From the NCBI RefSeq assembly GCF_014876185.1, contig NZ_JADALJ010000001.1, forward strand, positions 3,143,501-3,207,500: DNA of 64,000 nucleotides, read 5' to 3'. The DNA comes from Rufibacter sp. LB8. GTDB taxonomy: Bacteria; Bacteroidota; Bacteroidia; Cytophagales; Hymenobacteraceae. Positions 1 through 12,200 of the stretch are shown piece by piece. Below the pieces are notes generated by a model, which saw only the letters and a program-made list of their open reading frames with translations, had not been told where the DNA came from and did not search any database. Position 1 is the stretch's first letter. Each line of letters opens with the position of its first letter. Made by a program: the position numbers and the translations under genes.

Positions 1-235
1 GGTCTTCGCGGCGGCTGTTCACGCTGCCGTCTGTGTCATCTGGGCGCGGGGCGCGCGGACGATCTCCAAAAGAAGGGCGGTCTGTGTTTCTGTCTCGTGG
101 GCCTCGGCTGCCTTCGCGGTTGCCGCCTTCTGGGCGGTCAAAGCGGGTGCCTCTGCCAAATACTTTTTTGTCGCCTCCTCGGTTTTCCCGGGGGCGTTCG
201 TTGCCTTCTTGCGGCGTGTCTTCGTTTCTAGCCAT
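1..235 (-). CDS. Probable rRNA pseudouridine synthase (RluB-type), N-terminal Arg/Gly-rich part only
   Basis: Partial gene leaving the window at its left edge; 78 codons are visible from an ATG at 235. The visible part is a low-complexity tail rich in Arg, Gly, Asp and Pro (MARNEDTPQEGNERPRENRG and onward) with no catalytic domain. Long basic extensions of this kind are usual in front of the S4 and catalytic domains of RluB-like 23S rRNA pseudouridine synthases of Bacteroidota. Those genes commonly follow scpB, which lies 57 bp upstream in the same direction. The family call therefore rests on context and composition, not on a domain; another RNA-binding protein with a basic N-terminus is possible. 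Confidence 0.5.
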   Translation of the reverse strand, partial: MARNEDTPQEGNERPRENRGGDKKVFGRGTRFDRPEGGNREGSRGPRDRNTDRPSFGDRPRAPRPDDTDGSVNSRRED

Positions 236-292
236 GGTATTGTGAAAATTGCAGTATCGCTACTGTATAAAAGAAGTGATGTGTTGAATTAC

Positions 293-853
293 TTAAAGAG
301 CGGCTTCGCCGATGGTGTTCTCCTCAGGCGCCAAGTCTCTGAGCTGCGGAAGGTCTTTGAGATGGTTGAGCCCGAAGTGCTCCATGAATTTCTGGCTGGT
401 GCCAAATAAAACAGGCCGCCCAATGGTGTTGGCTTTGCCTTTGATTTCCAGCAGGCCTTTCTCCAGCAACCGCTGAATGGCGTAGTCACAGCTTACGCCC
501 CTGATCTGCTCAATCTGGGAACGGGTAATGGGTTGTTTGTAAGCAATAATGGCCAGGGTCTCCAGCGCCGAGGCCGATAGTTTCTTTTTAGACTTGTGCT
601 TGAGCAAAATGCTCACTGAGTCTTGGTACGCTGGTTTGGTCAAGAACTGATACCCGCCGCCAATGGCGTAAATCTGAAACGCGAAGGCGTCTGTAGAGAA
701 TTGAGCATTCAACTGCTCAATTCCCTCCAGTACGTCTGGCACGCTCACCTCCAGCACCAGGGCTTCAGAAAGGCATTTCTGCAATTCCTCAATAGACACC
801 GGCGAGGTGGCGCAAAAGATAAGCGCCTGCAAATGGTTCAGTAACAGGTTCAA
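293..853 (-). CDS. scpB: Segregation and condensation protein B (ScpB)
   Basis: 186 residues, the usual length of ScpB, the tandem winged-helix subunit that dimerises and joins ScpA and SMC in the chromosome condensation complex. The N-terminal half (LQALIFCATSPVSIEELQ) is the first winged helix. The stretch around LSASALETLAIIAYKQPITR and SQIEQIRGVSCDYAIQRLLE is the most conserved ScpB segment, followed by the glycine-rich IGRPVLFGTS turn. It starts 11 bp downstream of the DksA-like gene and precedes the probable pseudouridine synthase gene, so the three are likely co-transcribed. scpA is not in the window. Confidence 0.93.
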   Translation of the reverse strand: MNLLLNHLQALIFCATSPVSIEELQKCLSEALVLEVSVPDVLEGIEQLNAQFSTDAFAFQIYAIGGGYQFLTKPAYQDSVSILLKHKSKKKLSASALETLAIIAYKQPITRSQIEQIRGVSCDYAIQRLLEKGLLEIKGKANTIGRPVLFGTSQKFMEHFGLNHLKDLPQLRDLAPEENTIGEAAL

Positions 854-864
854 ACAGGTCTCTT

Positions 865-1248
865 TTAGTCGTTGCGGTTCATTTTGGCCTCAATGGTGTG
901 CTGCGTGTGCGGCACGGCCTTTAAACGCTCCTTGGGTATTAATTTCCCAGATTTAATGCACACGCCGTAGCTGCCGTTCTTGATTCTGATAAGGGCGTTC
1001 TCCAACTGCTGAATGAACTTGAGCTGGCGCGACGCCAATTGGTTCAAGCTCTCTTTCTCCTGGGTATCTGCGCCGTCTTCCAGCACTTTGGCGGTGGAGG
1101 CGGTGTTGTCAGTGCCAGCATCATTACGACGGCTCAGGGTCTCCTTGATAAAGGCTACCTCTTTGCGCGCATTATGTAGTTTCTCAATGATTATTTCTTG
1201 GAATTCGTTCAACTCCTCTTGGGAATACCGTTGTTTTTCTTCACTCAT
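865..1248 (-). CDS. TraR/DksA-family regulator with degenerate zinc finger
   Basis: 127 residues from the ATG at 1248 (MSEEKQRYSQEELNEF). An upstream ATG at 1326 would add 26 basic, unconserved residues and is less likely. The protein is a coiled-coil hairpin (residues ~10-85) followed by the DksA/TraR C-terminal segment YGVCIKSGKLIPKERLKAVP. DksA-type proteins bind in the RNA polymerase secondary channel and mediate ppGpp-type responses. Only one cysteine remains where canonical members have four zinc ligands, so no C4 zinc site can form. Cys-poor homologues are common in Bacteroidota, so this is probably a lineage trait rather than decay. Confidence 0.85.
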   Translation of the reverse strand: MSEEKQRYSQEELNEFQEIIIEKLHNARKEVAFIKETLSRRNDAGTDNTASTAKVLEDGADTQEKESLNQLASRQLKFIQQLENALIRIKNGSYGVCIKSGKLIPKERLKAVPHTQHTIEAKMNRND

Positions 1249-1594
1249 GGCTGTACGGTTAGTAACGGGTTTGTCTAGTTTGTTTTTGTTGCTTGTGCGG
1301 TTGTGCTTACTGCCAGCGTGCCGCATTTGTTGCGGTACTCAGGGTTCTGCCAGCGCACAGCGTGGTTTGGTTTAGGTCTTGGTTAGCACAACCTGCCGCG
1401 CAGACTTGTCCTAATTTGGCGCAAAAATACAGTTATTATTTCTTAAAACTATGCAGACTCTCAAAATGATAGCACAATTCCGCGGCCAACCTTGGTTTTA
1501 CAGCCACCTTCTCATCATTTCCTTCGTTCTTCAGTAGAAAAGAAGGTTTGGCACCATTTCTGGAAGGCCTCTTCTACACGAACTCCCAATAGAT
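1249..1594. other. Intergenic region between divergent dksA-like and outer-membrane genes
   Basis: About 350 bp without a gene. It must hold the promoters of both divergent neighbours. The only promoter-like word seen is CAAAAATA at 1422-1429, which on the minus strand reads TATTTTTG (TAnnTTTG -7 consensus of Bacteroidota); it lies ~175 bp from the DksA-like start and has no convincing -33 partner. The 40-bp hairpin repeat is absent here. Confidence 0.4.
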
Positions 1595-2125
1595 ATGAAA
1601 AAGCTGTTCTTTTCTTTTTTAACGATGCTCATTTTTACCGCCGGCACTGCCCAGGCGCAACAAGTCACGCTCAAAGCCAGCATTCTGAGCCCCATTGTCA
1701 AGACCGGTTCCTTCTTTGCCGAGTACGCTTTCTCGCCGCAGATGAGCGCGCAGCTGGGCTATTTCCAGACGGGCATGAAAGTGAAGGAAACCAGTTTTGA
1801 CGGCTTTGGCATTACCCCCGAGGTGCGGTATTTCTTTTTTGGCGAGGCGCCCCGCGGGCTGTACGGCGCGGGATACCTGCGCTACCAGGACTTCACCCTC
1901 ACCCGTGAAGACACCCAGGCCACCGGTTCGCTCACTTCTTTTGGCGGCGGCGCGCTTCTGGGCTACCAGATGATCCTGGGGAAACATTTTGTGCTGGACC
2001 TCTTTGCCGGACCGGGCTTTAACGCGGCCACGGTGAGCGGCGGCGGCGGCGAAGAGAATTTTGACCTGGGTACCTTCGGCGGATTCAGCCCGCGCGGCGG
2101 CATTACCGTGGGCATTGCGTTTTAG
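1595..2125 (+). CDS. Small outer-membrane beta-barrel protein (DUF3575-like)
   Basis: 176 residues with a signal peptide (MKKLFFSFLTMLIFTAGTAQ, cleavage after AQA near residue 22), then a small porin-like barrel of alternating strands. It ends GGITVGIAF with the aromatic C-terminal residue typical of outer-membrane barrels. It shares the opening pattern (LKASILSPIVKTGSFFAEYA versus LLKVNLLAPLVSTGSFYYER) and the GFGITPEVRY / GYGITPEYRV motif with the gene at 16067, so the two are paralogues about 14 kb apart. The stop codon lies inside a copy of the hairpin repeat. The function is unknown; an OmpW/OmpA-like barrel domain is possible. Confidence 0.75.
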   Translation: MKKLFFSFLTMLIFTAGTAQAQQVTLKASILSPIVKTGSFFAEYAFSPQMSAQLGYFQTGMKVKETSFDGFGITPEVRYFFFGEAPRGLYGAGYLRYQDFTLTREDTQATGSLTSFGGGALLGYQMILGKHFVLDLFAGPGFNAATVSGGGGEENFDLGTFGGFSPRGGITVGIAF

Positions 2126-2170
2126 GGCCCGTTTTCAGAAATGAGCCCGAAAACAGGATTTTGGTTGAGG
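2112..2170. repeat. 59-bp direct repeat, copy 1 (contains a hairpin element)
   Basis: Begins in the last codons of the outer-membrane gene (GCATTGCGTTTTAG), runs through a hairpin-repeat copy and ends TTTTGGTTGAGG. The same 59 bases, with two mismatches, recur at 15913-15971 in the same orientation, on the far side of the porP and giant-protein genes. The flanking bases differ, so the ends are sharp. Confidence 0.9.
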
Positions 2171-2246
2171 TTTCAAACTGAACAATGCTAGGTTACCAGA
2201 TCCATTGCGGGCAAATGATATTTCGCTTATTGTTCAGTTTGAAACC
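2169..2246. repeat. 18-bp perfect inverted repeat across the porP/sprF 3' end
   Basis: GGTTTCAAACTGAACAAT at 2169-2186 is the exact reverse complement of 2229-2246. The inner arm encodes GFKLNN near the end of the PorP/SprF protein; the outer arm lies past its stop codon. The loop is 42 nt. There is no U-tract after the outer arm, so a standard terminator is unlikely; it looks like an inverted copy of the gene tail. Confidence 0.9.
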
Positions 2247-3230
2247 CACCAGAATTTCATGTGAACCGGCATTGGTGGCATTCAAATCAGAGGTATTCAA
2301 ATCATAGGAATAACCGAAGTCCAGCAGTGGGCTCACAAATAATCCTCCTAAAACGGTGAAGGAATCTTTGTTGCGGTAAGAAAGCCCCACCCACATGCGC
2401 TCACTGTACATTGCTTTCACGTTTAGGTCAATTGAGGCAGGTGTACCGGTGGCTTTTCGGTACATGATTGAGGGGGTCAACATCACCCCCCGGTTAACCT
2501 TGAATCTGTACCCCCCTGTAATGTAAAAGTGCGGCTGCATGCGTCCTGAAATAACAGTGGAATAGGCATCTTTGAAATCATCTCCGCTGCTGATTAACTG
2601 GGTGCCAGAAACGCCCAGGAAGGCGGTAGGCGTATACACCCACACGCCCACACTTATGTCTGGCTTTAGGGTACTCACGTAAGAACCTTGCAGAGCGGGG
2701 TCAGTGGCATCTACTGCCCGTGCCTCTTTTGCGTTGAAACTGGTTCTTAGAGCGCCTGCAGAAATACCGCTTGCAACATTCAACTCACTGGTGATAGGAA
2801 GATGGTAACTATATAGAAAATTCACCGAGCTGGTATTCAATAGGCCAGCTTTGTCTACCTGCACAATAGCCCCCACCCCATGGTGCGGATTCACCCGATA
2901 AAATCTATTGTTCTTATTGACCCCAGTGCTTTTGGGAGTAGCAATTGCTGATTTCCTAAACTTACTTCTGGTGGTGGCGTTCCGATCATTTTTACCAATG
3001 GACGTGTGCGCACTGGTATAGAAAGAAATAGGTGATCCTTCCAGCCCAACCCATTGCTTTCTGAAGGAAGACCTAATGTCTGTGTAGCTTTCTATGCCGG
3101 CCACCGCGGGGTTCACAATGACACTATTAGACATATACTGACTGTACTGCGCCACTTGCTGCCCAAGGGTTTTTATGCTGGCAAGGCCCAGGAACACCAT
3201 TCCTAACACACATTTTCTTATCACTTTCAT
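2193..3230 (-). CDS. PorP/SprF family T9SS outer-membrane protein
   Basis: 345 residues with a signal peptide (cleaved near GQQ, residue ~24) and the N-terminal family signature QYSQYMSNSVIVNPAVAGIE, then SSFRKQWVGLEGSPISFYTS, followed by a beta-barrel domain and a SHEILVGFKL tail. PorP/SprF proteins work with the type IX secretion system and gliding machinery and are often encoded beside a secreted protein with a type B C-terminal sorting domain, which they help to anchor or export. Here the start codon is 9 bp downstream of the giant-protein stop, so the two form an operon and are probably a cognate pair. The pairing is an inference from position. Confidence 0.93.
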   Translation of the reverse strand: MKVIRKCVLGMVFLGLASIKTLGQQVAQYSQYMSNSVIVNPAVAGIESYTDIRSSFRKQWVGLEGSPISFYTSAHTSIGKNDRNATTRSKFRKSAIATPKSTGVNKNNRFYRVNPHHGVGAIVQVDKAGLLNTSSVNFLYSYHLPITSELNVASGISAGALRTSFNAKEARAVDATDPALQGSYVSTLKPDISVGVWVYTPTAFLGVSGTQLISSGDDFKDAYSTVISGRMQPHFYITGGYRFKVNRGVMLTPSIMYRKATGTPASIDLNVKAMYSERMWVGLSYRNKDSFTVLGGLFVSPLLDFGYSYDLNTSDLNATNAGSHEILVGFKLNNKRNIICPQWIW

Positions 3231-3239
3231 GGTTCCCTG

Positions 3240-6200
3240 TTATTTAATGATGGTGACACTGCCAGACATGGGGGCCTCATCCTTGTCCAGATACAGAATG
3301 TAGTAATAGGCTGATACCGGCAACGGTTTGCCTTGGTAGGTGCCGTCCCATCTGGTCTGGTACCCCTCTGACGAAAATATTTTAGCGCCCCATCTGGTAA
3401 AGACCTCCACACGACAGTTAGGGTAATGCTCAATGTTCAGGATTTCCCAGTCATCATTGATACCGTCTTTGTTCTGCGTGATCACGTTAGGTATAAACAC
3501 TTTGGGAAGCACGGTCACAGTCACTTCATCTGTGTCTACACAACCTTCAGCGGACGTCACAGTCACGGTGTAGGTGGTGGTTTCATCTGGTTTGGCTTGG
3601 GTAACGGCTGTGTTAGGCGATGACAAACCTACGGCAGGCGACCATACATAGCGCACTCCGCCGGAGGCTCTCAACTGGGTGGTTCTACCTTGAATAATAG
3701 TGACATCTGGTCCGGCGTTCGCCAGCGGCGCCACAACTTCAACTCTAATAGCTGTTCTGCTGGCACTAGTGCAACCTTGCGCTGATACCGTTTGCACATA
3801 ATAAGTAGTGGTTTCTGTAAGGGCTGGCGTAATAAAACTGACACCCACATGTATTACAGTTCCTCCCTGGGCTTGTTCATACCATTCAACCTGCTGCCCT
3901 GGGTTGTTGACTCTAAGCAATGCCGTAAACCCGGGACAGATTCTGGCTCCTGGATTTTGCCAAACAGGAGCCGCTGGTAATGGATTCACTGTTATCTGAA
4001 CCACCGCGCTTGTCTGATTTTGGCATGGCAATGACGCCACCACTCTTCTAAACCAAGTACTCTGAGTTAATACAGCAGGCTGATAGTCTTGGACATTGTT
4101 TATGCCGGGAGCCGGCGTGAAACCAACCAGCGGGCCATTGGTGCTTATTTCCCATAGGTAGGTGTACCCGCTTCCGCCGCCCGCTGGCATAGAGCCTTGC
4201 AATAGGTTTGGCGCTACCCCCGCGCAGATACTTTGGTCAGAGATGATGATGTTGTTAGAAAGAGGCTCTGCCACCGTTATTTTCACCGGATCACTGATAT
4301 CTTCTGCGCATGGCGAAGACGTTACCACCCTCCGGAACCACGTTGACACGCTCAATGGCCCTGGCCGATAATTCAGGCCTGTATTGTCCCCAATTGCGGC
4401 AGTATAAGTAAAGCCGTCAGTACTTCTTTCCCATAAGTAGGTATAGGTGCCGGTGCCACCAGCAGGTTGCACCCCGTTAATGGCTTGTGGCAGATCTCCT
4501 CTACAGATAAATTGCTCTGCACTGATAAGATTATTGGTCAAGGCAGGTAATACATTTATCTGTAGGTAAGCAGAAGTGTTATTACAGCCGCCAGAGAACA
4601 CTGTCCTTCTAAACCAAGTAGGGCGGGTTAAGTAGGCAGGCTGGTAATTTGCCGTATTGTTAGCACCTTCCGCGGGTCTCCAGCCACTATTGGGGCCCGT
4701 TACACTTTCTTCCCATAGATAAGTGTAAGCATCATTTCCGCCTTGTGGCAAAGTGCCTGTCAGCGCTGCTGGCAAAGCGCCTGCACATATGGCTTGGTTA
4801 AATGAAACGCGGTTATTAGAAATTGGCGGATTAATTCTGATTCTCACAGAACCACTGTAATGCGGGTCACAGGGCCCAGCGCTGACTACCCTTCTGAACC
4901 ACGTAGTCTGCAGAACAAGCTCAGGCATATAGGTAGAAGCCGTGTTCACGCCTCTGGCAGGGCCAAAGCCGCTGTTAGGCCCTTCAATGCTGCTTTCCCA
5001 TAGGTAGGTGTAGTTGCCTTTTCCTCCTGTAGGAAGCGTGCCCGTCAAAGGCATAGGAGTAGCGCCAATACAAATTTCCTGATCATCGGTTACCACGTTG
5101 TTGGCAATATTCTTATTGACCGTAACCTGCACGGCAACACTGATATCTGTACAATTCCCTGACATGACTACCCTTCTAAACCATGTATTCTTGGTAAGCA
5201 CAGGTGCCTGGTAATTAATCTCAGTGTTATCGCCGCTGGCTGCGGTAAAGCCAGAAGTAGGGCCGGTTTCGCTTACTTGCCACAAATAAGAATACGTGCC
5301 GTCTCCGCCGCCAGGTGCCAAGCCTAAGAATAGAGCTGGTGCGGTGTTCTCGCATACTGTCTGCGCGCTTTGCACCACATTGTTGGTGATTAATGGGTTC
5401 ACCGTAATCATGACCATGTTGCTGGCCTGCGCTGGACAAGGCGCCGAGAGGACAATGCGCCGGAACCAGGTGTTTCTGGTAAGTACCGGCGGGGCATAAT
5501 TCGCTTCGCTGTTCAAGCCCTCTGCCGGCACAAAGTCATTTAAGCCAGAGTAGCTTACTTGCCATTGGTAGGTGTAGCTTCCGCTGCCACCGGCTGGTGT
5601 TGTCCCGGTCAGGCCTGCTGGCCTGGTACCCGTACAAATGAGTTGCGGAGTAGTGATGCTGTTGTTGGTAATGGCCTCATTTAAGGTAATCTGAATAGCG
5701 CTGCTAGTGACTGCCGGGCAAGACGTGCCGGCTTTCACCACTCTCCTGAACCAGGTGGTCTGGGTCATAATACCTGGATTGTAGTTTTGCTGGGTATTGT
5801 CTCCAGCAGCCGGTGCAAAACCGGTGGTGGCACTTAGTGTACTAGCCTCCCATACATATTCATACAAGCCATTTCCGCCGGTGGGCAGTGAGCCTATTAG
5901 GTCTGCCGGGGCATTGCCAAAACAGATGACTTGGGAGGCAGCTACTTGGTTGTTTTTAATGCTTTCCCGTATGGTTACCACAATAGCGGCAGAAACGCTT
6001 TCGCACCCTCCAGAAATCACCACTCTTCTAAACCAGGTAGTCTGCGCTAAGGCAGCTGATTGGTAAGATTCATTGGTGGCCACTCCCGCCGCTGTCCTGA
6101 AGTCGCCCAGCGGCCCAATGGTGTTGCTTTCCCAACGGTAAGTGTACTGGTTGTTGCCGCCGGAGGGGTTGGTAGCCGTGAGAAGAACCGGGGTATCACC

Positions 6201-9200
6201 CTCGCAGATATCCTGTTCCGGTGACACCACATTGTTGGCAATGGGCGAGTTCACCACAATCTGAACCGTAGGCGACGTGTTTTCACAACCTCCTGATGTG
6301 ATTTTTCTGCGGTACCAAGTGGTCACGTTCAAAGCACCTGGTGCATAGTCCTTGCCGGTGTTAAGGCCAGGGGCTGAACTGAAGGTGCTGTTGTCAGTGC
6401 TGAATTCCCACAAGTAAGCATAGGTCCCATCACCACCGGTTGGGTTGGTGCCAGCTAAGGGCTGTGGTACTACCCCAGAACAGATTTCCTGATGGGCAGA
6501 TACGGTGTTGCTAGCAATAACTGGGTTAATGGTGACCACCACTGCCGTTCTTGGACTGACACAACCCTTATCATCAGTTACCTGCACGTAATAGGTCTTG
6601 GTAGTAATGATAGTAGAAGTCAGAACTTCGGTTTCAAACGTAACGCCTTCTGCCACGGGTGCCCCCCCGGTGTTCACGGTAAACCATTCGTACTTGCCGG
6701 TAGCCATGGGGCTGCTCACTGCCAGCGTAGCGGTAAAGCCAGTACAAATGACTTTATTGGCAGCTACCGGCGGATTTGGCAATGGATCTACCAATACCTG
6801 AACTGCCTCTGAATAATTAGTACAGCCGCCGGAGATGACCACTCTACGGTACCAGGTGGTTTGGGTTAGCACGCTAGGCTGGTAATCTTGGGCATTGTTG
6901 GTGCCGGCAGCGGTTACAAACCCATCAGAGGCAGAAACAGTACTGCTTTCCCACCGGTAGGTATACGCCGCGTCTCCGCCTGCAGGCACCAGACCGGTTA
7001 ACTTGGTGGTAGGTGCACTGCCAATACACACGCGCTGGTTTCCGGCAATAGTGTTGTTGGTAATACCAGGGTTCACCTGTATTGCAATGGCAGCACTTAC
7101 ACTTTCGGCACAAACTCCAGAGATAGCCACTCTTCTGAACCAGGTTGGCATGTTCAACGGACCTGGTGCATAGTCTTGTGCCGTAGCATTGGCAATAATA
7201 GTAAAACCAGTGGTTGCATTACTAGTACTCATTTCCCAACGATAGGAATAAGTACCTGTCCCGCCGCTTGGCAAGGTGCCAGTTAATGACGTTGGGATAG
7301 CCCCGGCACAGATGACCTGTGGCGCAGCAACAGTGTTGTTGGCAATAAGCTGTTCTACCGTGACTGTCACAGACGTACGGGTAGCACTGGCGCAATTGTC
7401 TTTTATTGCCTCTACATAATAGGTAGTGGTCTGGGTTAGGGAAGGCGTCTGGAATGATGGTCCATCATACAAGGCTGTTCCACCTGTAGCAGCGGCGTAC
7501 CATAAATACTTTTCAGCGGGACCAGTGGCAGTAAGGGTCGTTGTAAAACCGGCGCAGATAGTAGTTACCGAAGCAACGGCAATACCCGGTGCGGCTGGCA
7601 ACGGGGTCACCATCACTTTCATGGCCTGTGAAGTTACCGTACAGGCTACAGATGTCACCACTCTGCGGTACCAGGTGGTAGCCGTAAGCGTGCCTGGCTG
7701 GTAATCTTTCTCTGTTGCCCCGGCTATGTTAGTGTAGTTTAAGCCATCAGCGCTTTCCTGCCATATATAGGTGAAGGTGTTGTTTCCGCCCGCTGGAGAA
7801 CTGCCCGTAATTTTAAATGGAACCGTATTGGCACAGATTATCTGGTCAGCAGAAAGCGTATTAGCTGTAATAGGCTGGGTAACTTCTATCTTAACAGCCG
7901 CACTTATACTTTCTGTACAAACCCCAGCCCTAACAATTCTGCGGTACCAGGTTGACTGGGTAAGGGTTCCCGGTGAATAGTCTCTGGCAATGGCACCCGC
8001 AAGGGTGGTGTATGTAAGACCGTCAGCGCTGCTCTGCCACTCATAGCTATAGGTTGCTGCGCCACCGGTTTGTACGCCACCCGTAGGCGCAGCGCCCATT
8101 AAAGCCGCCGGGACTGACCCTGAACAGATAACCTGGGCTGCTGAAATAGTATTGCCGACAATTGGCTGTTGTACCTCAATCTTAATCTCATTGCTGGTAG
8201 AAGAGCATCCGCCAGAAATTACTAATCTGCGGTACCAGCGGGTTTCATTCAATATGCCTGGCGCATACTCTGCGGCGGTAGCACCAGAGATATCTGTGAA
8301 AGTGGTATTGTCTGTGCTTATCTGCCATTGGTACGTGTACCCTGTACCTCCGCCAGCAATGGCACCACCTGTTAATTTCTGAGGAGCCTGACCAGCGCAG
8401 ATAGTCTGGACAGCTGAAATGGCGTTTCCAGTTATGCCAGCGTTTACCGTGACTTTTATTTCTGGGCTAAGAGAGGCATCACATACGCCTGAAGTTACTT
8501 TCCGGCGGAACCAGGTAGTTTGAGCAAGCGGGCCTGAAGCGTGGTCTTTTGTATTGCTGTTAGTGATAGCCGTAAAGACAAGGCCATCAATACTTCTTTC
8601 CCACACAAAAGTATAGGTGCCGGTACCTCCCGTTGGCATGGAACCTGTGAACCCTTGGGGAGTTGCCCCTTCACAGATTTCCTGGTTAGTAGAAATGGTA
8701 TTAGCCGTAATTGGCTGCTCTACAGTAATTACTACCGCTGTACGAACCGCACTGGCGCAATTGTCTTTTATGGTTTCTACATAATAGGTGGTGGTTTGGG
8801 TAAGCGCAGGCGTTACAAAGGTGGCGCCTTCAAACAAGACAGGGCCAGCAGTAGCCACCGCGTACCACCGGTAGGTATCTCCGGCACCGCCTGAAGCAGT
8901 TAAGGACGCCGTGGAGCCTGCGCAAATGGTTTTTCCGGCTGCGGTAGGTGCAGCCGGAAGTGGCGTTACCGTTACCTGCATGACGGCACTAATCTCCGTA
9001 CATGCGCCTGAGGTCACCTTTCTGCGGTACCAGGTAGTAGCGGTTAAAGCACCTGGCTGATAGTCTTTGCCGTTGGCATTGGCAATGGCGGTAAAACCAG
9101 TGGTAGCTGATGTGATGCTGCTTTCCCAGCTATACGTGTATGTTATTCCGTTTCCGCCAGTGGGTTGCGTGCCTACCACTAGAGTTGGTGTACTGGTAGA

Positions 9201-12200
9201 ACAGATGGTTTGGTCAGCAGAAAGGGTGTTTGTAGTAATTGGCGCCGTGACATGAATCTGGATGGCATCACTAATGCTTTCTGTACAAACGCCAGCTATT
9301 ACCACTCTTCGGTACCAGGTAGTTTCTGTTAAAACACCTGGAGCATAGTTGCTGGCAGTAGCCCCAGCAATGGTAGTAAAGCCTGTAGCACTTGAAGTAG
9401 TACTGCTTTCCCAACGAAAGGTGTAAGTAGCAAAAGAACCCAGGGCCGCTCCACCAGTTGGAGTTAAACCCGTGATAGCCGCCGGAGCTGAACCAGAGCA
9501 AATGTCCTGTGCCGCGGAGATTGTGTTATTGGTGATAGGTTGCTGTACTTCCACCCGTACCGCAGAACTGATAACGGAACATCCACCGGAACTTACTACT
9601 CTCCTTAACCAAGTGGTAGCAGTTAAAGCAACTGACTGATAATCTGCACCATTTGCTCCATTGATAGTGGCAAATCCTGCAGTAGCTGAGGTGGTACTAC
9701 TTTCCCAGCCAAATACATAAGAACCGTCGCCACCCGCTGGAACATTCCCCGTTACTAATGGCGGTACCTGACCAGAGCAGATAGGAGCTACGGTGTTGAT
9801 AGTATTATTGGTAATAGCAGGGTTAGCGGTAACTTTAACAGCCTCTGACGTAGAAGCAACGCACACCCCAGACGTGATTACTCTCCGGTACCAGGTGGTT
9901 TCATTCAATGCTCCCGGGCTATAAGTGGTCGAAGTTGCTCCTGAGATAGTGGTAAATGCTACACCATCTGTACTGCTTTCCCAACGATAAACAAACGCAC
10001 CTGAACCACCCGCCGGAGTTGTACCGGTTAATCCTTGCGGTGTGCTGCCCACACAAATAATTTGAGCAGCATTAATGGTATTGTTGGTAATTGTCTGCTC
10101 TACTGTTACAGTGACCGCGGTGCGTGTGGCACTGGCACAATCTGCCTTCACCGTTTCTACATAATAGGTAGTGGTTTGGGTGAGCACCGGCGTAATATAA
10201 GTAGCCCCGTCAAAGAAGGAGGTTCCACCAGTGGCCGACGTGTACCAACGGAACATGTCGGCAGCTCCGGAGGCGGTTAAAGAGGTTGACGTGTTGGCAC
10301 AGATAATTTTACCGGTAACCGTTGGGGCAGCTGGCAGCGGCGTCACAGTTACTTTCATGGCGGTGCTGGCTACTGTACAAGCCCCAGACGTAACTATTCT
10401 TTTGTACCAAGTGGTCACTGATAAGGCCTCCGGGTGATACTCTTTGCCGGTGGCCCCAGTAATATTGATATAAGTAGAACCATTGATGCTTACTTGCCAT
10501 TGGTACGTGAAGCTGTTATTGCCTCCTTGTGGCGTACTACCCCCTATGTTAGCTGGTCTGGTGCCTGCGCAAATAGTTTGGTCTGCCCCTACTATATTCT
10601 CTGTAATAGCATTAGTGATCTTTATTTCAATTGCCGTGCTGGTAATTTCTGGGCAAGCCCCAGAGAATACTTTTCTTCTGAACCAGGTAGTTTGCGAGAG
10701 AACACCTGGCGTGTAATCTTTGGCCGTGGCGCCCGTAATGGAGGTAAAGCCGGTGTTAGCGGAAGTGGTGCTGCTTTCCCACACATATGTGTAGGTACCT
10801 GTTCCGGCGCTTGGCGTAGAACCAATTAGGGTAGTCGCTGCACTACCAGCACAAAGGTCTTGCGGACCCGTAGTAATGGTGTTGTTGGTGGCCGGCATTT
10901 GAATGGTAATTTGAAGGGCGGCACTTATCACCGTACAAGCGCCTGAGCTAGCTCTCCTTCTAAACCACGTAGTCTGGTTTAAGACACCAGCAGTGTAATC
11001 CTTACCAGTAGCATTATCAATTACGGTAAAACCAGCAGTGGAAGAGGTAGTGCTTATTTCCCACACAAAAGTAAAGGTCTCTGTTCCACCAGTTGGGTTT
11101 GCCCCTAAAATGGCTGTAGCAGGTGCGGTGCCCGCACAGATAGTGGCCTCTGCTATGCTCAAGGTATTATTAATGATAGGTGCCGTTACCTCCACTTTAA
11201 TAGCATCACTAGTAACGGCGGCGCAGGCACCCGAAGACACTACTCTGCGGTACCAGGTAGAAGTAGTTTGCGCAGGTGTTTGGTAGTTTTGCGCTGTTGC
11301 GCCTGTAATAGGAAAGTAATCAACCCCATTGGTACTTGACTGCCACTGGAACGCGTAGGTACCTGACCCACCAGCTGGAACTGACCCGTTAAACTGGGCT
11401 GGTATGCTGCCTGAACAGATATTCTGGTTACTGCCAATGGTATTATTAGTGATGAGCGCTTGTACGGTTACCTGAACGGCGGCACTCTGAGCAGTGCAGC
11501 CACCAGAAGTTACTGCTCTTCTAAACCAGTAAGTACCGGTGGTTAAATTACCAGGGTCATAGTCTTTCCCGGTGGCTGAAGTAATATCAGAAAAGGTAGT
11601 ACTGTTAGAACTGATTTGCCACTGGTACAAATGGGTACCATCTCCCCCACCCGGCGTTGCGCCTAGAAACGCTACCGGAGAGGAGCCTGTACAAATCACC
11701 TGGGCCGTGCCGTTGGTAATAGTGTTGTTGATGATGGCCGGGTTAACAGTTATTCTAACAGCATTGCTATTGCTGGGGGCACAATATCCAGCAGTCACTA
11801 CCCGGCGGTACCAGGTGGTTACGATAGGCGACTGCCCTGCACTAAACGTTAAATTCACGGCAGTGGCTCCCGCCACGCTGGTGTATGTACCATTTTCAGT
11901 GCTGCTGCTCTGCCATTGGTAGACATAGCTTCCGCTGCCACCTGCAGGCACAGAACCTATCAAAACCGAAGCAGGTTGGTCTCTACAGATAATCTGTTCA
12001 CCCGTGATAGCATTGTTGACAATTGTCTGCTGCACCATTATCTGAACTGGCGCACTCTCCTGCGTGTCACAGGCGCCAGAAGAAACTACTCGCCTGAACC
12101 AAGTAGTCACATTTAAAGCCATTGGCTGATAATTGCTTGCCGTAGCCCCAGTAATCTCATTGTAGTCTGCAGTTGCTGAAGTAGTGCTTAGCAACCATTT

